From Bolinopsis microptera (taxonomy: Eukaryota; Ctenophora; Tentaculata; Lobata; Bolinopsidae), in assembly GCF_026151205.1 (NCBI RefSeq), contig NC_087074.1, forward strand, positions 13,065,182-13,125,181: a stretch of DNA of 60,000 nt. Direction: 5' to 3'. The notes beneath the pieces are model-generated. The model did not search any database, was not told the origin of the DNA, and worked only from the letters and a program-made list of their open reading frames with translations. Shown here piece after piece: positions 1 to 10,614 of the stretch (position 1 is the stretch's first letter; every line of letters begins with the position of its first letter). The position numbers and the translations under genes were made by a program.

Positions 1-1780
1 AAGACAGGTTAAATAGAACACTAAGTGGGTATGCAAGGCTTTGGGCACAGTTTTTGAGGACTCTCCCATGAATCCCATCAGGGCCAGGGGCCTTGTTAGG
101 ATTTAACTTTTTAAGAATCAACAGAACATCTTCTCTACTAAACACAAGACTTGAAAAACAATCATCACGAAAATCTATGTCAATGCCATAATCGCTCTCT
201 TGAGAAAACTGCTCATAAAAATATTCGTTAAAAAGGGCAGCTTGATCAGATGGATTGTTTCGAAAGCGATTATGATATTTGACAGTTTCAGGGATCCTGG
301 TTGACTTTGATTTAGATTTAACGTAGGTCCAGAATTTCTTGGAGATAAGAGCATCATCGGAGTCATCCTCAACACTGAGTCTCATTCTTTCGTCCATCAA
401 ATTTTTAAATTTTGTGCGAAATGCACGAAACTTTTGTTTATGAGACTCAGAGTTGCTCCCCTTATGCCTTATTCTCCATTTCTCCTTATTTCGTAGGAGA
501 CGATCACATTCGGAGTCATACCATGGGGGCTGGAACTGAGACTTAATGGTCTTTTTAGGGATCCATCGGTCACAGGCTGCACCGAGAACTCCTCTGAATC
601 GACTCCAGGCAAGATAAGGATCATTACTCTCAAATATACTATCCCAATCGATGCAAAATAACTCAGAATTCAGGCCCCTAAAATTACCTTTACTATAATT
701 AAAGATCTTTCTTTTAGGCTGCTTAATATACTTGGTCTTAATATCAATGTCAAATGTGATACAAAAGTGGTCGGACATACACATTTCGTTTTGATCTAAA
801 ACTTTAACATTCTTAATAAGGTTTTGAATGTTAGTGAACACAAGATCTAAGGTGTTGCCTGACTTGTGAGTAGGGGAGCTAATAAGTTGTGTATGTCCGA
901 GGTCATCAGTGAGAAAATTTACAAAGCTAGAATGTAGCTGGCAAGATGACTGACCATCTGGCCAGGAAATCGAAGCCAAATTAAAGTCACCTACCAGAAT
1001 GTGCCTTTGCAATTTTCTGGCAGATGCTAGAGTAACAAAATGTTTCTTGAAAGATTCAAAATTATCTAAGCCAAGCGTTCCTACTCTATAAAATGTTGAT
1101 ATACAAAAGTTTCTTCCACACTGAGTCTTAATTATGATGGATAATAATTCAGCTTGAACACTAACTTTAGAGAACTTTACACTCGAGATATCAATGTCTG
1201 TTCTATGGGCAATCAGAACACCACCACCGTTTTTTCTGAATTTCTTGGGCTGGGTTGCATCCACTGGATGCGATCTTAAGGATCGGTCAAGCCTAAATAC
1301 TTTGTATTTGTCAGGGAGCACCTCATTACTGAGAATGGAATTTTTCAGCCATGTCTCGTTTAGAATAATGATGTGAGGCTTATGTTTGTAGATATAACCA
1401 TGGAATTCATGTATCTTGGTCATATTTAGTGGTGGTGTTCCTGATGCTAAATCGCGTGTATTTAGGAAACCATGGACATTATTGTAAACAACGGATAGAT
1501 TTGGTCCAGGGTTCAGTAAGGAACAATTACAAATTACTATCAGGGAAATATTAAGGAGAGATAGAAAAACCAGACCACACCTAGACATGACCCCAAGCCA
1601 GCTGCTGGTAATACCGAAAAGTAACTTAACAGTCTGTTTCGGTGACATGGTAGGTGACAGTTCGGTTTTTGTGGTAGATAGCAATTTTACAGAAATTGCA
1701 GCTAAGGCTGTCCCAATGCCCCTCTCCCCCCTATACACAAGTTTAAAGTGTCTGAGAAAAATGGTACAAAATATTACCAT
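1..1780 (-). CDS. LINE ORF2: AP endonuclease and start of reverse transcriptase (runs off left edge)
   Basis: An uninterrupted minus-strand frame reads from an ATG at 1780 to the window edge, about 593 codons. A nearer ATG at 1588 is also possible. Endonuclease landmarks appear in order: NETWL near 1340, the catalytic-type GDFNLASISWPDG near 970, and a terminal SDHF motif near 775. A linker follows, then the reverse transcriptase entry motif NKAPGPDGIHGRVLKNC near 80. The APE-type domain nicks target DNA for target-primed reverse transcription. No stop or frameshift was met, so this copy looks recent. The catalytic FADD box lies outside the window. The family assignment to CR1/L2 is by motif style and the esterase ORF1 and was not tested by alignment. 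Confidence 0.85.
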   Translation of the reverse strand, partial: MVIFCTIFLRHFKLVYRGERGIGTALAAISVKLLSTTKTELSPTMSPKQTVKLLFGITSSWLGVMSRCGLVFLSLLNISLIVICNCSLLNPGPNLSVVYNNVHGFLNTRDLASGTPPLNMTKIHEFHGYIYKHKPHIIILNETWLKNSILSNEVLPDKYKVFRLDRSLRSHPVDATQPKKFRKNGGGVLIAHRTDIDISSVKFSKVSVQAELLSIIIKTQCGRNFCISTFYRVGTLGLDNFESFKKHFVTLASARKLQRHILVGDFNLASISWPDGQSSCQLHSSFVNFLTDDLGHTQLISSPTHKSGNTLDLVFTNIQNLIKNVKVLDQNEMCMSDHFCITFDIDIKTKYIKQPKRKIFNYSKGNFRGLNSELFCIDWDSIFESNDPYLAWSRFRGVLGAACDRWIPKKTIKSQFQPPWYDSECDRLLRNKEKWRIRHKGSNSESHKQKFRAFRTKFKNLMDERMRLSVEDDSDDALISKKFWTYVKSKSKSTRIPETVKYHNRFRNNPSDQAALFNEYFYEQFSQESDYGIDIDFRDDCFSSLVFSREDVLLILKKLNPNKAPGPDGIHGRVLKNCAQSLAYPLSVLFNLS

Positions 1781-2244
1781 AAAGTAAAGATTTATGGATG
1801 ACCTCAAACATGGTACAGGGTGTATTTTGGGTTGTAGGGGAGCACCAGGGAGTATATTAGCATCGATAGTCAAAGAAAATATATACAAAATAACATAAAA
1901 ATAAAATATACCCAATAGAGCACATAACATATGACGAGACAGAAGACAGGACAACAAATTTTCCCCGTTACCTCTATTACTTTTACTGATGATAACATAC
2001 CTAGAAAACATACCAGTTGCAACACGGTGTTGTTGAGCCGATATTCCCATGGAACTTTAAAGTATATTATTAACAGAATTGTGTCTCGCCGTTGTGTTTT
2101 GTTAGGTATTGTGCTATAATATGAAGTAACATACATTATGCTATCACTTCGTTTGAATACATATAAATAACATCCAAATGATCAAATCCAATAGGATACT
2201 GATGCAGACAATGAAAAATTTAAATATTGAATTGAATTACCACA

Positions 2245-3000
2245 TCAGTATCCCAATGGATTAAACCACTTTGAGTGTATGATTCTGAGATAGAACTTTG
2301 CCAACACTGGCATCCCAGCCTTGGGGCTGGGATGAATATCATAAAAGCCCCTAATGTCACATTTAGGAAATAATCTCTCGTTTCTGTTTCCATAGCGGTC
2401 TAAGAAAGCCCAAAAAACATCAAGGTAAAACAGTTTATGCCTAGAGCAGCGATCAAAGATCAAATTGTTCATAGCACAAACATTACCAGGGATTTTATCT
2501 TGTCCGTTGGGGTGGACTGGTGGAATAGCTTGTACAAAAACACGTGCATTTGGATAAAGTTTTTTTGCTGTCTTCATAAGGTCACTCACAGGGGTCTTGA
2601 GATGATTGACACCCTGGGTACAGTACCGGATGTCGTTGGCACCGAAGCTTAAGAACAGTTTCTTTACCTGCACAAGAGGGTTCTTTGTATGAAAGGCCTC
2701 AATAGATTTCTGTATAGCTGATATCTTAAGCCCACCCTTAGCGATGTTGGTGACAGTTTCTTTACCTCTACTGAGGCGATCAGCGTCCAATCGAGCAGCA
2801 AAGGAGTCACCAGCAATGAGAATGATAGACTTCTGGTGTTTTTGAGAGTCTGTGATGGGAGCTTTTGGGGATACTTTATTAGGACTGTCGGATGTAGGAG
2901 AGGGAAGAATAGGAGATGACACATTGACTCCCTTGTTTTCTTGAAATTGTTGTTTTCTTGAGATGAAGGGGAAGAGGAAGGAGTGGTTAACTTTCTGCAT
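2245..3000 (-). CDS. LINE ORF1 with SGNH/GDSL esterase domain, 5'-truncated
   Basis: This frame encodes 251 residues. An N-terminal Ser/Pro-rich stretch of about 55 residues precedes an SGNH hydrolase fold. The nucleophile block GDSFAAR has Ser66, the oxyanion block FGAND has Gly120 and Asn122, and the last block YDIHPSPKAG has the Asp221/His223 pair. Esterase domains are a known feature of ORF1 proteins in CR1-clade LINEs. Their role in retrotransposition is unclear, and lipid or membrane association has been proposed. The first Met is probably not native: a neighbouring frame upstream reads a Pro/Ser-rich sequence (ECRKLTTPSSSPSSQENN) that looks like the continuation, so a frameshift near 2945 plus truncation at about 3015 is likely. 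Confidence 0.8.
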   Translation of the reverse strand: MQKVNHSFLFPFISRKQQFQENKGVNVSSPILPSPTSDSPNKVSPKAPITDSQKHQKSIILIAGDSFAARLDADRLSRGKETVTNIAKGGLKISAIQKSIEAFHTKNPLVQVKKLFLSFGANDIRYCTQGVNHLKTPVSDLMKTAKKLYPNARVFVQAIPPVHPNGQDKIPGNVCAMNNLIFDRCSRHKLFYLDVFWAFLDRYGNRNERLFPKCDIRGFYDIHPSPKAGMPVLAKFYLRIIHSKWFNPLGY

Positions 3001-3020
3001 TCATCTAGAGTAGCTACTTT

Positions 3021-6000
3021 GATTGAAATAAATTTTCGTGCACATACAGAATGAATGGTTAATAATTTAATATATATGTAGACCAAGGTCTGTGCACGGG
3101 ATGCTTCCTGGAAGAATCCAGTTCTTTTAGCGGGGCACCCTACCTAAAGCCAAATTGAGATATAATAATCATATTCCTAGAGAAATAATCAGAAATCGAA
3201 TACCAATCAAATAATATGATATATAGGAGTAGTAACCATATTTACTATGCAAAATGCCCCAACCACATAGTGTAAATTTATATAGAATTCAAATTCCATA
3301 TCATCATTAAACCTCAATAGTCAATATAATAGCCCAAGCAAAATTAAATAACTTCTTATATACCTTACTGTCATACTACAAATTAATTAAACATTTGAAA
3401 TCTGTTAACCAGAGAATAAATTTCTAAACCTAATGCAAGTGAAATAATTTAGATGCAATAATGAATGCCTAATGTGAGTATCATCTGTCAATGTCCTTGT
3501 AAAAAAGTCTGTAAAAGAGATATGAGTAACTAATATAGAAGAAAAAAACAGGAAGTTGTCGTCTGTTGAAAAATAAATAAAATATCTAGAATATAAATTA
3601 GAATATAAAATAACATTCAGTCAATGTGTCGTCAATAAACTGTACAATTATCAAATGTTAAAACTGGGTGATACAGTCACCAAAAATAAATACTAAGTAT
3701 AATAAGTAAATAAATTAAATGTGGTCTATAAAACTACCACTAGGTATAATAGGTCAATAAATTAAAAGTGGTTTATAAAACTACCACTGTGCGAACCCTT
3801 TCTCCAGTTAAAACATGTCAGTCATGTGCAAAATCAATCAAAATGGTAAGGTGGTAAAAAAGGGAAAATTCTTTCGATACATCAATTATATATGCCTCAG
3901 ATTTAAAAGAATTAGAAGATACTTAGTTATCGTCGACTATGATTGCAGTGTAAAATTTGTCATATGAATTGTCGACGGTATAATTAGGGTCTGTTGTTAT
4001 AGATGAGAGTAGCTGTTTCTTATACGAATCAAGTTAAAGCTTTTAACATCGGGCAGATTTCGTAGATCTGTTGGAACATTATTCCAACATTTTGCCCCCA
4101 AGTATTGAAAGTTTTTATGTGATGTTGATCTATTAACATATAGGTTGCAGCTTTCGCCGCTCCTACTACCTCCTGATATGTAACTAAATTTGTTCATAAA
4201 GTTTGTAGGACAATTGTCATGGATGATTCTAAACATATAATTTGACAGATGGAGTTGCCGTCTAAGATGGAGTGGTAACCATTTCATGTCTCTATAAACA
4301 TTAAGGCTGCTCTCTGTTTGTGGAACGTTGAGAGCTATTTTGGCTACCTTTTTGTACAGAGTGTCAAGTGCAGCAAGTTTTGTCTTGCCAGCTCTACAAT
4401 AGATCGTGTCTAAATAATCGAATTGTGGCAACATGAGTGCATTGGCAAACATTTTCCTATATTTAATGGGTAGCAGTGCTTTACTTCTATACATGGCACC
4501 AATTCTCTTCATGACCTTCTTAATAATATAATCTACATGGCTTTTGAAGTTTAATTTACTATCTAGAATGAGGCCAAGATATTTTGTCTCTTTGCACTCC
4601 TTGATTGTGAAAGTTACCTCATTACATTCAATGGTTAATTCATCATGTTGATCAACAGAATCAAACAATAGGAATTCAGTCTTCTTTTCATTGAGTGATA
4701 ATTTATTTACACTGAGCCATTTAAAGATTGTCATAAGTTCTATTTTCATGTTTATAAATGTGCTTCTGCAGGTTTGATCAAAGAATAGTGCACCATCATC
4801 TGCAAATAGAAAGGGCTTAGATAGGTTACAGGCATAAATGATGTCATTTATGAAGATACTAAATAATATAGGCCCAATGATGCTTCCTTGTGGTACACCA
4901 CTCAGAACTTCTAAAAATGAACTTAGTTTGCCATTGATCCTAGTGCATTGATATCTACAAGATAAGAAGTTCTTAAACCAGGTTAAAGCAATGCCACCAA
5001 TTCCATAATATGCCAATTTTTGAAGCAATATTTCATGATTCACTGTGTCAAAGGCCTTCTTAAGATCAAGAAAGATGATTCCTGGTTTATAAGACTTAGA
5101 TTTACTCATATATATTTCGTCCATCAGATCGTACATCAAATAAGTTGTGGAGTGATTTTTCCGAAAGCCATATTGATGCCGGATGAAAAGTTTGTTCTCC
5201 TCCATGTAATCAGTGAGTTGCTTGCCGACAAAGTATTCTATAAGTTTTCCTACAAGTGGAAGGATGGATATTGGCCTGTAATTATTAGGATCATCTTTCA
5301 TTCCTGCCTTATGGATGGATACTAATTTATAAAGATACCTTGCAGTATTTCTTTGAGGTCTAAAGCCTTCTTGCTCTTCGTCGAGTAAGCCCTCTAGTTC
5401 GCAATGGAGCTTTATTCTTCGTTCCAAGATCTTTTCTAGCAGCTTTCCAACATATGATGATATCGATATTGGTCTATAAGCAGAGGGGTTCATGTAGTTA
5501 TCCTTCCCATCCTTTTTGATGAAAGTGACATTGGATACCTCCCAGACCCATACACCAGTCTCAAGGACAAGGTCATATAGTTTTGTTAGAATCCGAAGAG
5601 CTGACACAGGCAGATGTTTCAGGATTTTTGGGTGAAGATTATCAGTGTCAAAACTTTTGGCATTGCTATTTTGAGCCTTCAGTGCTAAAGTAACTTCCTC
5701 TAGACCTATTTTCCCATTCAGATGATCATTAATGATGTGATCTAATTGGTCGGTAGGGAACTGAGTCGATATAATGTTATTGATTTCTTGTTCGAAGACA
5801 TGATCAAAACTGCATCCATTCATGTGTTCACCCGAGAAGAATGATTTGTACAAGATGTTTTCTTTCTGAGTTCTGTCAGAGTGGAGGATACCACCATCCA
5901 TAAGATTTCCCATGTACTCGTTAGGCTTATTGGTCAATGTCTTCTTATAATTTTTCCAGAATATTTGAGACTGAGCAACATTGAGATTTTCCAGTTGCTG

Positions 6001-6246
6001 ATGAATCCATTTGTTTTTTTCGGATATCAAGGTATTAGAAAACTCCTCCTTTGCTTGTTTGTGGAGGGAGACGTTATATGGTGTGTAGCTGGTTTTCATG
6101 GTTTCCTGCGCAGCTTGAAGAGTTCGTGAAAGGTCTGTAAGGAGAGAGTTCCAGAAAGGTTTTGAGTGGGTACTGACTTTCTTGAGAGGAATCCATTCAT
6201 TACCAATCGCAGATGTTTGTTGTTTAGTTGTGTTGGAAGGGAACAT
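3021..6246 (-). mobile_element. LINE family B, copy 1 (chimeric 5' part)
   Basis: Bases 3021-5312 match 43653-45946 almost base for base, including a 3' untranslated region of nearly 1 kb (3021-3996). That pair defines family B and its 3' terminus. On the minus strand the element ends in TTTCAATC followed by other DNA, the short-repeat type of 3' end seen in CR1-like LINEs. The part from 5313 to 6246 has no counterpart in the second copy and encodes a different reverse transcriptase segment. Confidence 0.85.
3997..6246 (-). CDS. Chimeric LINE reverse transcriptase ORF (two RT entry domains in frame)
   Basis: This is a 749-codon frame. Residues 1-308 look like the pre-RT and finger region of one LINE lineage: a YRPIS motif at 257-261 and a QEGFRPQRNTA motif near 292. 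From about residue 310 a second, complete RT starts again with NNYRPISILP (322-330), then QYGFRKNHST, FLDLKKAFDTVNH, GVPQGSIIGPILF, the catalytic FADD at 481-484, and a thumb region. So the first RT is cut after motif 2 and fused in frame to another RT. No endonuclease is present. Compared with the copy at 44559-45946, the C-terminus is altered by a small indel near 4030 that changes the last ~30 residues. It is probably not functional as two enzymes, although the second RT domain is intact. Confidence 0.85.
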   Translation of the reverse strand: MFPSNTTKQQTSAIGNEWIPLKKVSTHSKPFWNSLLTDLSRTLQAAQETMKTSYTPYNVSLHKQAKEEFSNTLISEKNKWIHQQLENLNVAQSQIFWKNYKKTLTNKPNEYMGNLMDGGILHSDRTQKENILYKSFFSGEHMNGCSFDHVFEQEINNIISTQFPTDQLDHIINDHLNGKIGLEEVTLALKAQNSNAKSFDTDNLHPKILKHLPVSALRILTKLYDLVLETGVWVWEVSNVTFIKKDGKDNYMNPSAYRPISISSYVGKLLEKILERRIKLHCELEGLLDEEQEGFRPQRNTARYLYKLVSIHKAGMKDDPNNYRPISILPLVGKLIEYFVGKQLTDYMEENKLFIRHQYGFRKNHSTTYLMYDLMDEIYMSKSKSYKPGIIFLDLKKAFDTVNHEILLQKLAYYGIGGIALTWFKNFLSCRYQCTRINGKLSSFLEVLSGVPQGSIIGPILFSIFINDIIYACNLSKPFLFADDGALFFDQTCRSTFINMKIELMTIFKWLSVNKLSLNEKKTEFLLFDSVDQHDELTIECNEVTFTIKECKETKYLGLILDSKLNFKSHVDYIIKKVMKRIGAMYRSKALLPIKYRKMFANALMLPQFDYLDTIYCRAGKTKLAALDTLYKKVAKIALNVPQTESSLNVYRDMKWLPLHLRRQLHLSNYMFRIIHDNCPTNFMNKFSYISGGSRSGESCNLYVNRSTSHKNFQYLGAKCWNNVPTDLRNLPDVKSFNLIRIRNSYSHL

Positions 6247-6960
6247 TACTTGATTAATTCATCCATTCGGATTTTAATAACGATGAGCTATGATATACCG
6301 TTCATCTTAGACTATTGGATCAATCTTATTATATGATTAGATTTTATAAACGAACTTGGCACACAAAAGATTATAATGCGGAGGTTGGCTGGCTCTTCTA
6401 TAATAAATACGACACTTCAATTTACAGAATGCTCGCTAGAGACAAGACAAAATATTATCAGACTATACATGCAGCATGAGTAACTGGTGGATAAGCCTTC
6501 GGTAAAAACGGATCCGGAAAAGTCAATGCGGCACTCGGTCCTTGGTATTGTCGTCGGTATATTGTCCATTATCTACGTTCTGCTTTCGTAGTTTAAACAA
6601 TAGTGAGTTCTAAATATACAGCTTTAAACCGATTAAGTATGAATGAATGAAATACCTGACAATCCGCACTCTTATAATCCAAAAGCATGAGTAACTCGTA
6701 GTGATGTATGATTTCTAGAAACTTTAAATTAATTTTGGCGCTCACAGGTCCTCGTGAATATGTGATCGCCGCATAAGGTTCTGTAAATGCGCAGGGCACC
6801 TTCAAGCTTAAATTATTCACCTTACTGAGGCAGTCAACCAACGCGCGGCTTTATTTTTATGATATGATATGTTTTGATTGTTATTAATAAATACCAAAAT
6901 TTAAATTTGTTTTCCTAAAATTTATTTTCCTAACAAAAATTAATCACATGGGAAATTAGA
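6247..6960. other. No gene recognised
   Basis: AT-rich sequence with no supported coding region, RNA gene or clear repeat. The 5' boundary of the chimeric LINE lies somewhere near 6246-6480, but no target site duplication could be identified. Confidence 0.5.
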
Positions 6961-8670
6961 GCAAGTTGTTGCGCTCGATTTTGAATGTTGAATCGAGTTA
7001 TTATTCACGCCCAGGAAACCTTACTGGTAGGGGCCTAACTTCGAAAATAAAAGAGATAGAAACGTCTGGTTTTCAACAAAATGTTCGCCTTATAAAAATA
7101 ACGTTTCCTCCCCAGGAGGAAAATTCTTACCTGAGGACCCCAGGCTTTACTGTTGGTAAACGAATAGAGATTAGGCGGAATGACAGGCTGAGCGCGGCCC
7201 AGTAAGAAAATTCAAAACAATGTAGATTTTGAACTATCGCGAAAAGTCATATTTTAGGCCTTATAAAACTGCGTAGCTTTAACTTTGCGGATTCTTGTTC
7301 TCTGATTGGCTGAATCGTATCACGTGTTGTAGCGCGATGCATTACTGTGCCGCGCCGCGCACTTAATAAGGCTTCTCACTTAATAAGGCTTCTCACTGGC
7401 TAGATCGGCGAGATGCGCTACTGTGCCGCACCGAGCTGCCATGAATTGACATCGTCAATTAATATCACGTGGTACGTGGTGAAATTGCATTCTTGGAATA
7501 ATTGAAGCGTGCAAATGCAATAAACTAACGTAAACGAGCGCGCGCGGAGTTCAACAAGCTGTGAAGAGGCGATCACCTTTAGTAATATCGCCAGCCAGTA
7601 AGGTCTGCTTATCATACGTTGTATGACCCGCCGCGCACGAAGTGCGCGGCTCCCCCTGTATCGTCAGGACGATAAAGTGAAACGACCGTGGGTGTCACAA
7701 CGTGATACAAAGGTCTGCTGGGCGTGGTACATTATTAATGATCCATTACGAAAAACGCGCGGTGTGAACAGTGAATGATCGATGCTAAAAACTAAATTTG
7801 TTTACATTTTAATTTGCAAGGTTATAAAATATTTTACCTGGTAACCCCAAGTTATAAAATATAATGCATATGCTGCAGTGGAGTAACAAGCTCAAATATC
7901 GAAACCGTAAAGCGTAACCGTTAACAAGTCAAATTGAACAAATTGCACGTTTTGAGCTCGGTAGATCATAAAATTACTACAAACTTTTAAAAATCAAAAA
8001 TTAGTGATTAGGTCATGCAATCATACTATGGCCGAAATTTTTATTGACGATGTAACATGTAATGTCAATTTTATGCATAGCTTCACCTAACCATGTGCTT
8101 TCGCGCGCTCCTACTATGTACTAAATCGCTCTGCGCCCAAATTTTAAGAAAATTCTTGTGAAAAGGCCCTTTAGGCATGAAAGTGATCCGGACCGGTGTA
8201 TTTTTGGACGCTGATTCCGAATCACCCCCATGACGTAGGGTTAAAATGCTTCCCTACTGGAGATGTGGAGAGTTATGGGCAAAAAACCGTTTTGGTCACG
8301 TGACAGGCTAGTAAAACGTTTGTAGCGCGATGCACTACTGGGTCGCGCGCGCATCAAATAATGCTTCTCGCAACCACTTCGGTAGATCGGCGAGATGCAC
8401 CACTGTGCCTCACCGAGCTGCGAAGGATTGACATCGTGAATCAAGTAAAACGTGAATTCGATTATTTAGGGCTCGGGTTAGGGTTGTGGTTAAGATTATG
8501 GATAGCTTCGGGGTTATAGTTAGGGTTAGGGTTGGGATTAGGGTTTATGTAAAACCGTTTTGTACGGCTGTTACCTGAGGACCCCAGGTTGATTCACGAT
8601 GTCAATCCTTCGCAGCTCGGTGAGGCACAGTGGTGCATCTCGCCGATCTACCGAAGGATTGATGCATAAC
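6960..8670. repeat. Decayed GC-rich foldback/MITE-type repeat cluster
   Basis: GC-rich islands here share blocks with 13-15 kb, 19-20 kb and 49-50 kb. One is GCGGAATGACAGGCTGAGCG (7171, 19213, 49798). Another is the terminus-like TTACCTGAGGACCCCAGG (7129 and 8571). A third is a block containing GTAGCGCGATGCA (7327, 8321 and, inverted, 19155 and 49915). Lone blocks at 8080-8130 and 8180-8310 resemble the arms of the foldback element at 13-15.7 kb. This looks like one or more old, partly deleted insertions of the same family. No transposase frame is visible. Confidence 0.6.
8377..8656. repeat. Perfect 68-bp inverted repeat enclosing telomere-like TTAGGG DNA
   Basis: Bases 8377-8444 are the exact reverse complement of 8589-8656. 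The 144-bp spacer holds degenerate TTAGGG units at 8465-8547. The arm sequence also occurs, diverged, near 7400 and 20150, so the arms are part of the dispersed repeat family. Confidence 0.85.
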
Positions 8671-10610
8671 AACAAGACCGGCGCTAAAGACGCGCATTTT
8701 CTGAGTGATGTTAACGATAGCTTTAAATTCACTGATGTCATTATTATTCAGCGTGACCGGTAATAGTTTAAAAATCAGAAGGAGAAAACACATTTTTAAA
8801 TTACTAAAAAAGGAGTATCACTTTACAGGATTGAATTTAAATATAGTCATAATAGATAAGAGAGGAATTTGTTTCCCTTTGAATCAATCAAACTAGATGA
8901 ATTGTCGTAAATACTTAGATCAAACTATCAATCTACAGGCTATCGTCAAACATGTTGCAAGGCGTCATCTTCAGTGACATAATAGATAAGAGTTTATTAA
9001 CTATCATGCCAACTTTAGAGACGGTAACCACATTAAACTAAAGTTTTCCCAATCAAAATAAAGGGTTTATACAAAATAAAAGGTTTATGCACTAGACTGC
9101 GAGACAATTAACCTTATGCAATGCAGGTTAGTATAACTATAATATCGGACTGAGTTGAAATTTCTGAGAGCATGATACCCCAAAATAAATATATGCCTGT
9201 GTCTGGCAATAGCGTTCAGATGGCTTCCGAACTTGTGCGGATAAGATAATATAAAAAATACAAATAAACTATAATAACAATCTGAAAATTAATGTATCAG
9301 TACAGATCTTATACTCGAAATCAGGCACTTTCAAAACATTTCTCTTAAATTATCTTTCTTAACACCGTTCAATTGTAACTTTAAATTAAAATATTATGAT
9401 GATCCGGACGATGATAAATATTAAATTACAACTGATTATATTTATGGATTTCGGCCTGTCGATGCTGGAAGCTGATCAGCTAATCGTTAATCGTTACCAT
9501 GTGACAAGAATAGTATGATGAACCTCCCAATCAGTATCTATGTATCAAAAGAAAATATTGATCTAATTCAACTCGTCGGGAGCCCTTTTGAAACATCTCG
9601 AAGTTAGAGTGCAGAGTGCATGATTACTGATTATCAGCACGATTGGGTGAAACAAAGACGAAACCGTGTGTTGATTAGAATTAAAAGAGGAAGATATTTA
9701 GTGATAAATTGTGCACTCTTGCATTTAAGTTTTAATTGTTAGACTTGTTCGATGTAGGGCCTTTAATTTAACCTAATACTAATGCAGTTACTTAATACTT
9801 GGTAAGTCTAGGGAAAACAGGTGCTAGTTGTCGGAAATGAAATGGAGTCTGTTCCTGATCGAAGTTACATGATGCTGATAGATTTGATGCAGCTCAGCAC
9901 TCAGCAGCCACTGTCTTCAAATAGAGTGTTCCAGTTCTGCAATCTGCAGTCTCAAATGTTTTCGCCCAGCTTTTCTTTTCATCGTGGTTATAGAAGACAG
10001 ACCTGAAGAAATACTAGTATAATGATAATATAGGTAACATGTCCAGAATGAGTAAAATTGTATTATCGGCAAATTTACTTATGTGAAAACTCCCAACAGG
10101 GTGGCGCTGGCCCAGAAGTAACTGCACACAAGCAACCCTTTAATGATCACGCACGTAATTTGTGTGAAAATATGTAACTCATTTAACGAAGTCAGTGAAA
10201 AGAACCTACCTTTATTTACCAATGTCGATTTTTTGCTTGTGATGAAGTAGTCCTCGCAAATGTGAGATATGTATGTAGTTTGTTTTTAAAAGTAGGATTG
10301 TAGTCATAGTCGATGTATAGCGACGGTAGTTTACCAGCAGCTCCCTGTACAAATAGAAATGTGGTTTTTATATAATATTACTAGTTAAATTAATGAGTAC
10401 AATGCAGGAATAAAAAAATGTGTCTTAAATGTTTTATATTAAATGTGTTATAATTATATTAACCACCTTATATTCGTATAATATGTACTCACAAACAATG
10501 ATAGTCCCAACTGTTTTTAATTGCTTATAATTTAAACCTTCTTATTAAATAATTTAGATGACTGTGTCTGATCTAAAATTGAACGAGAAATAGAGAAAAT
10601 TAGGTCTCAG
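8671..10610. other. No gene recognised
   Basis: AT-rich sequence. Short open frames here have no recognisable protein features and I see no splice-supported exons. Confidence 0.5.
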
Positions 10611-10614
10611 ACAG

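Larger units (their letters stand above)
1..3010 (-). mobile_element. CR1/L2-like non-LTR retrotransposon (LINE family A), partial
   Basis: Read on the minus strand this segment has an esterase-type ORF1 (2245-3000), a spacer of about 460 bases, and then an open endonuclease/reverse transcriptase ORF2 that leaves the window at base 1. This order is the one known from CR1-group elements. Its 5' side is cut at about 3010-3020, where the 3' end of a different LINE (family B) begins. The spacer 1781-2244 also holds a hydrophobic 88-codon frame that I do not regard as a gene. Confidence 0.85.

Noticed and set aside
1870-2136. Hydrophobic 88-codon frame between LINE ORF1 and ORF2
   Set aside because: No homology that I can recognise; its hydrophobicity follows from T-rich sequence, and an opposite-strand frame also overlaps it.
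2664-3086. 140-codon frame overlapping LINE A ORF1
   Set aside because: Mostly a shadow of the esterase ORF. Only its Pro/Ser-rich segment near 2950-3000 may be a frameshifted piece of ORF1.
8465-8547. Chromosome end or true telomere
   Set aside because: Degenerate, short, and enclosed by transposon arms with ordinary sequence on both sides.
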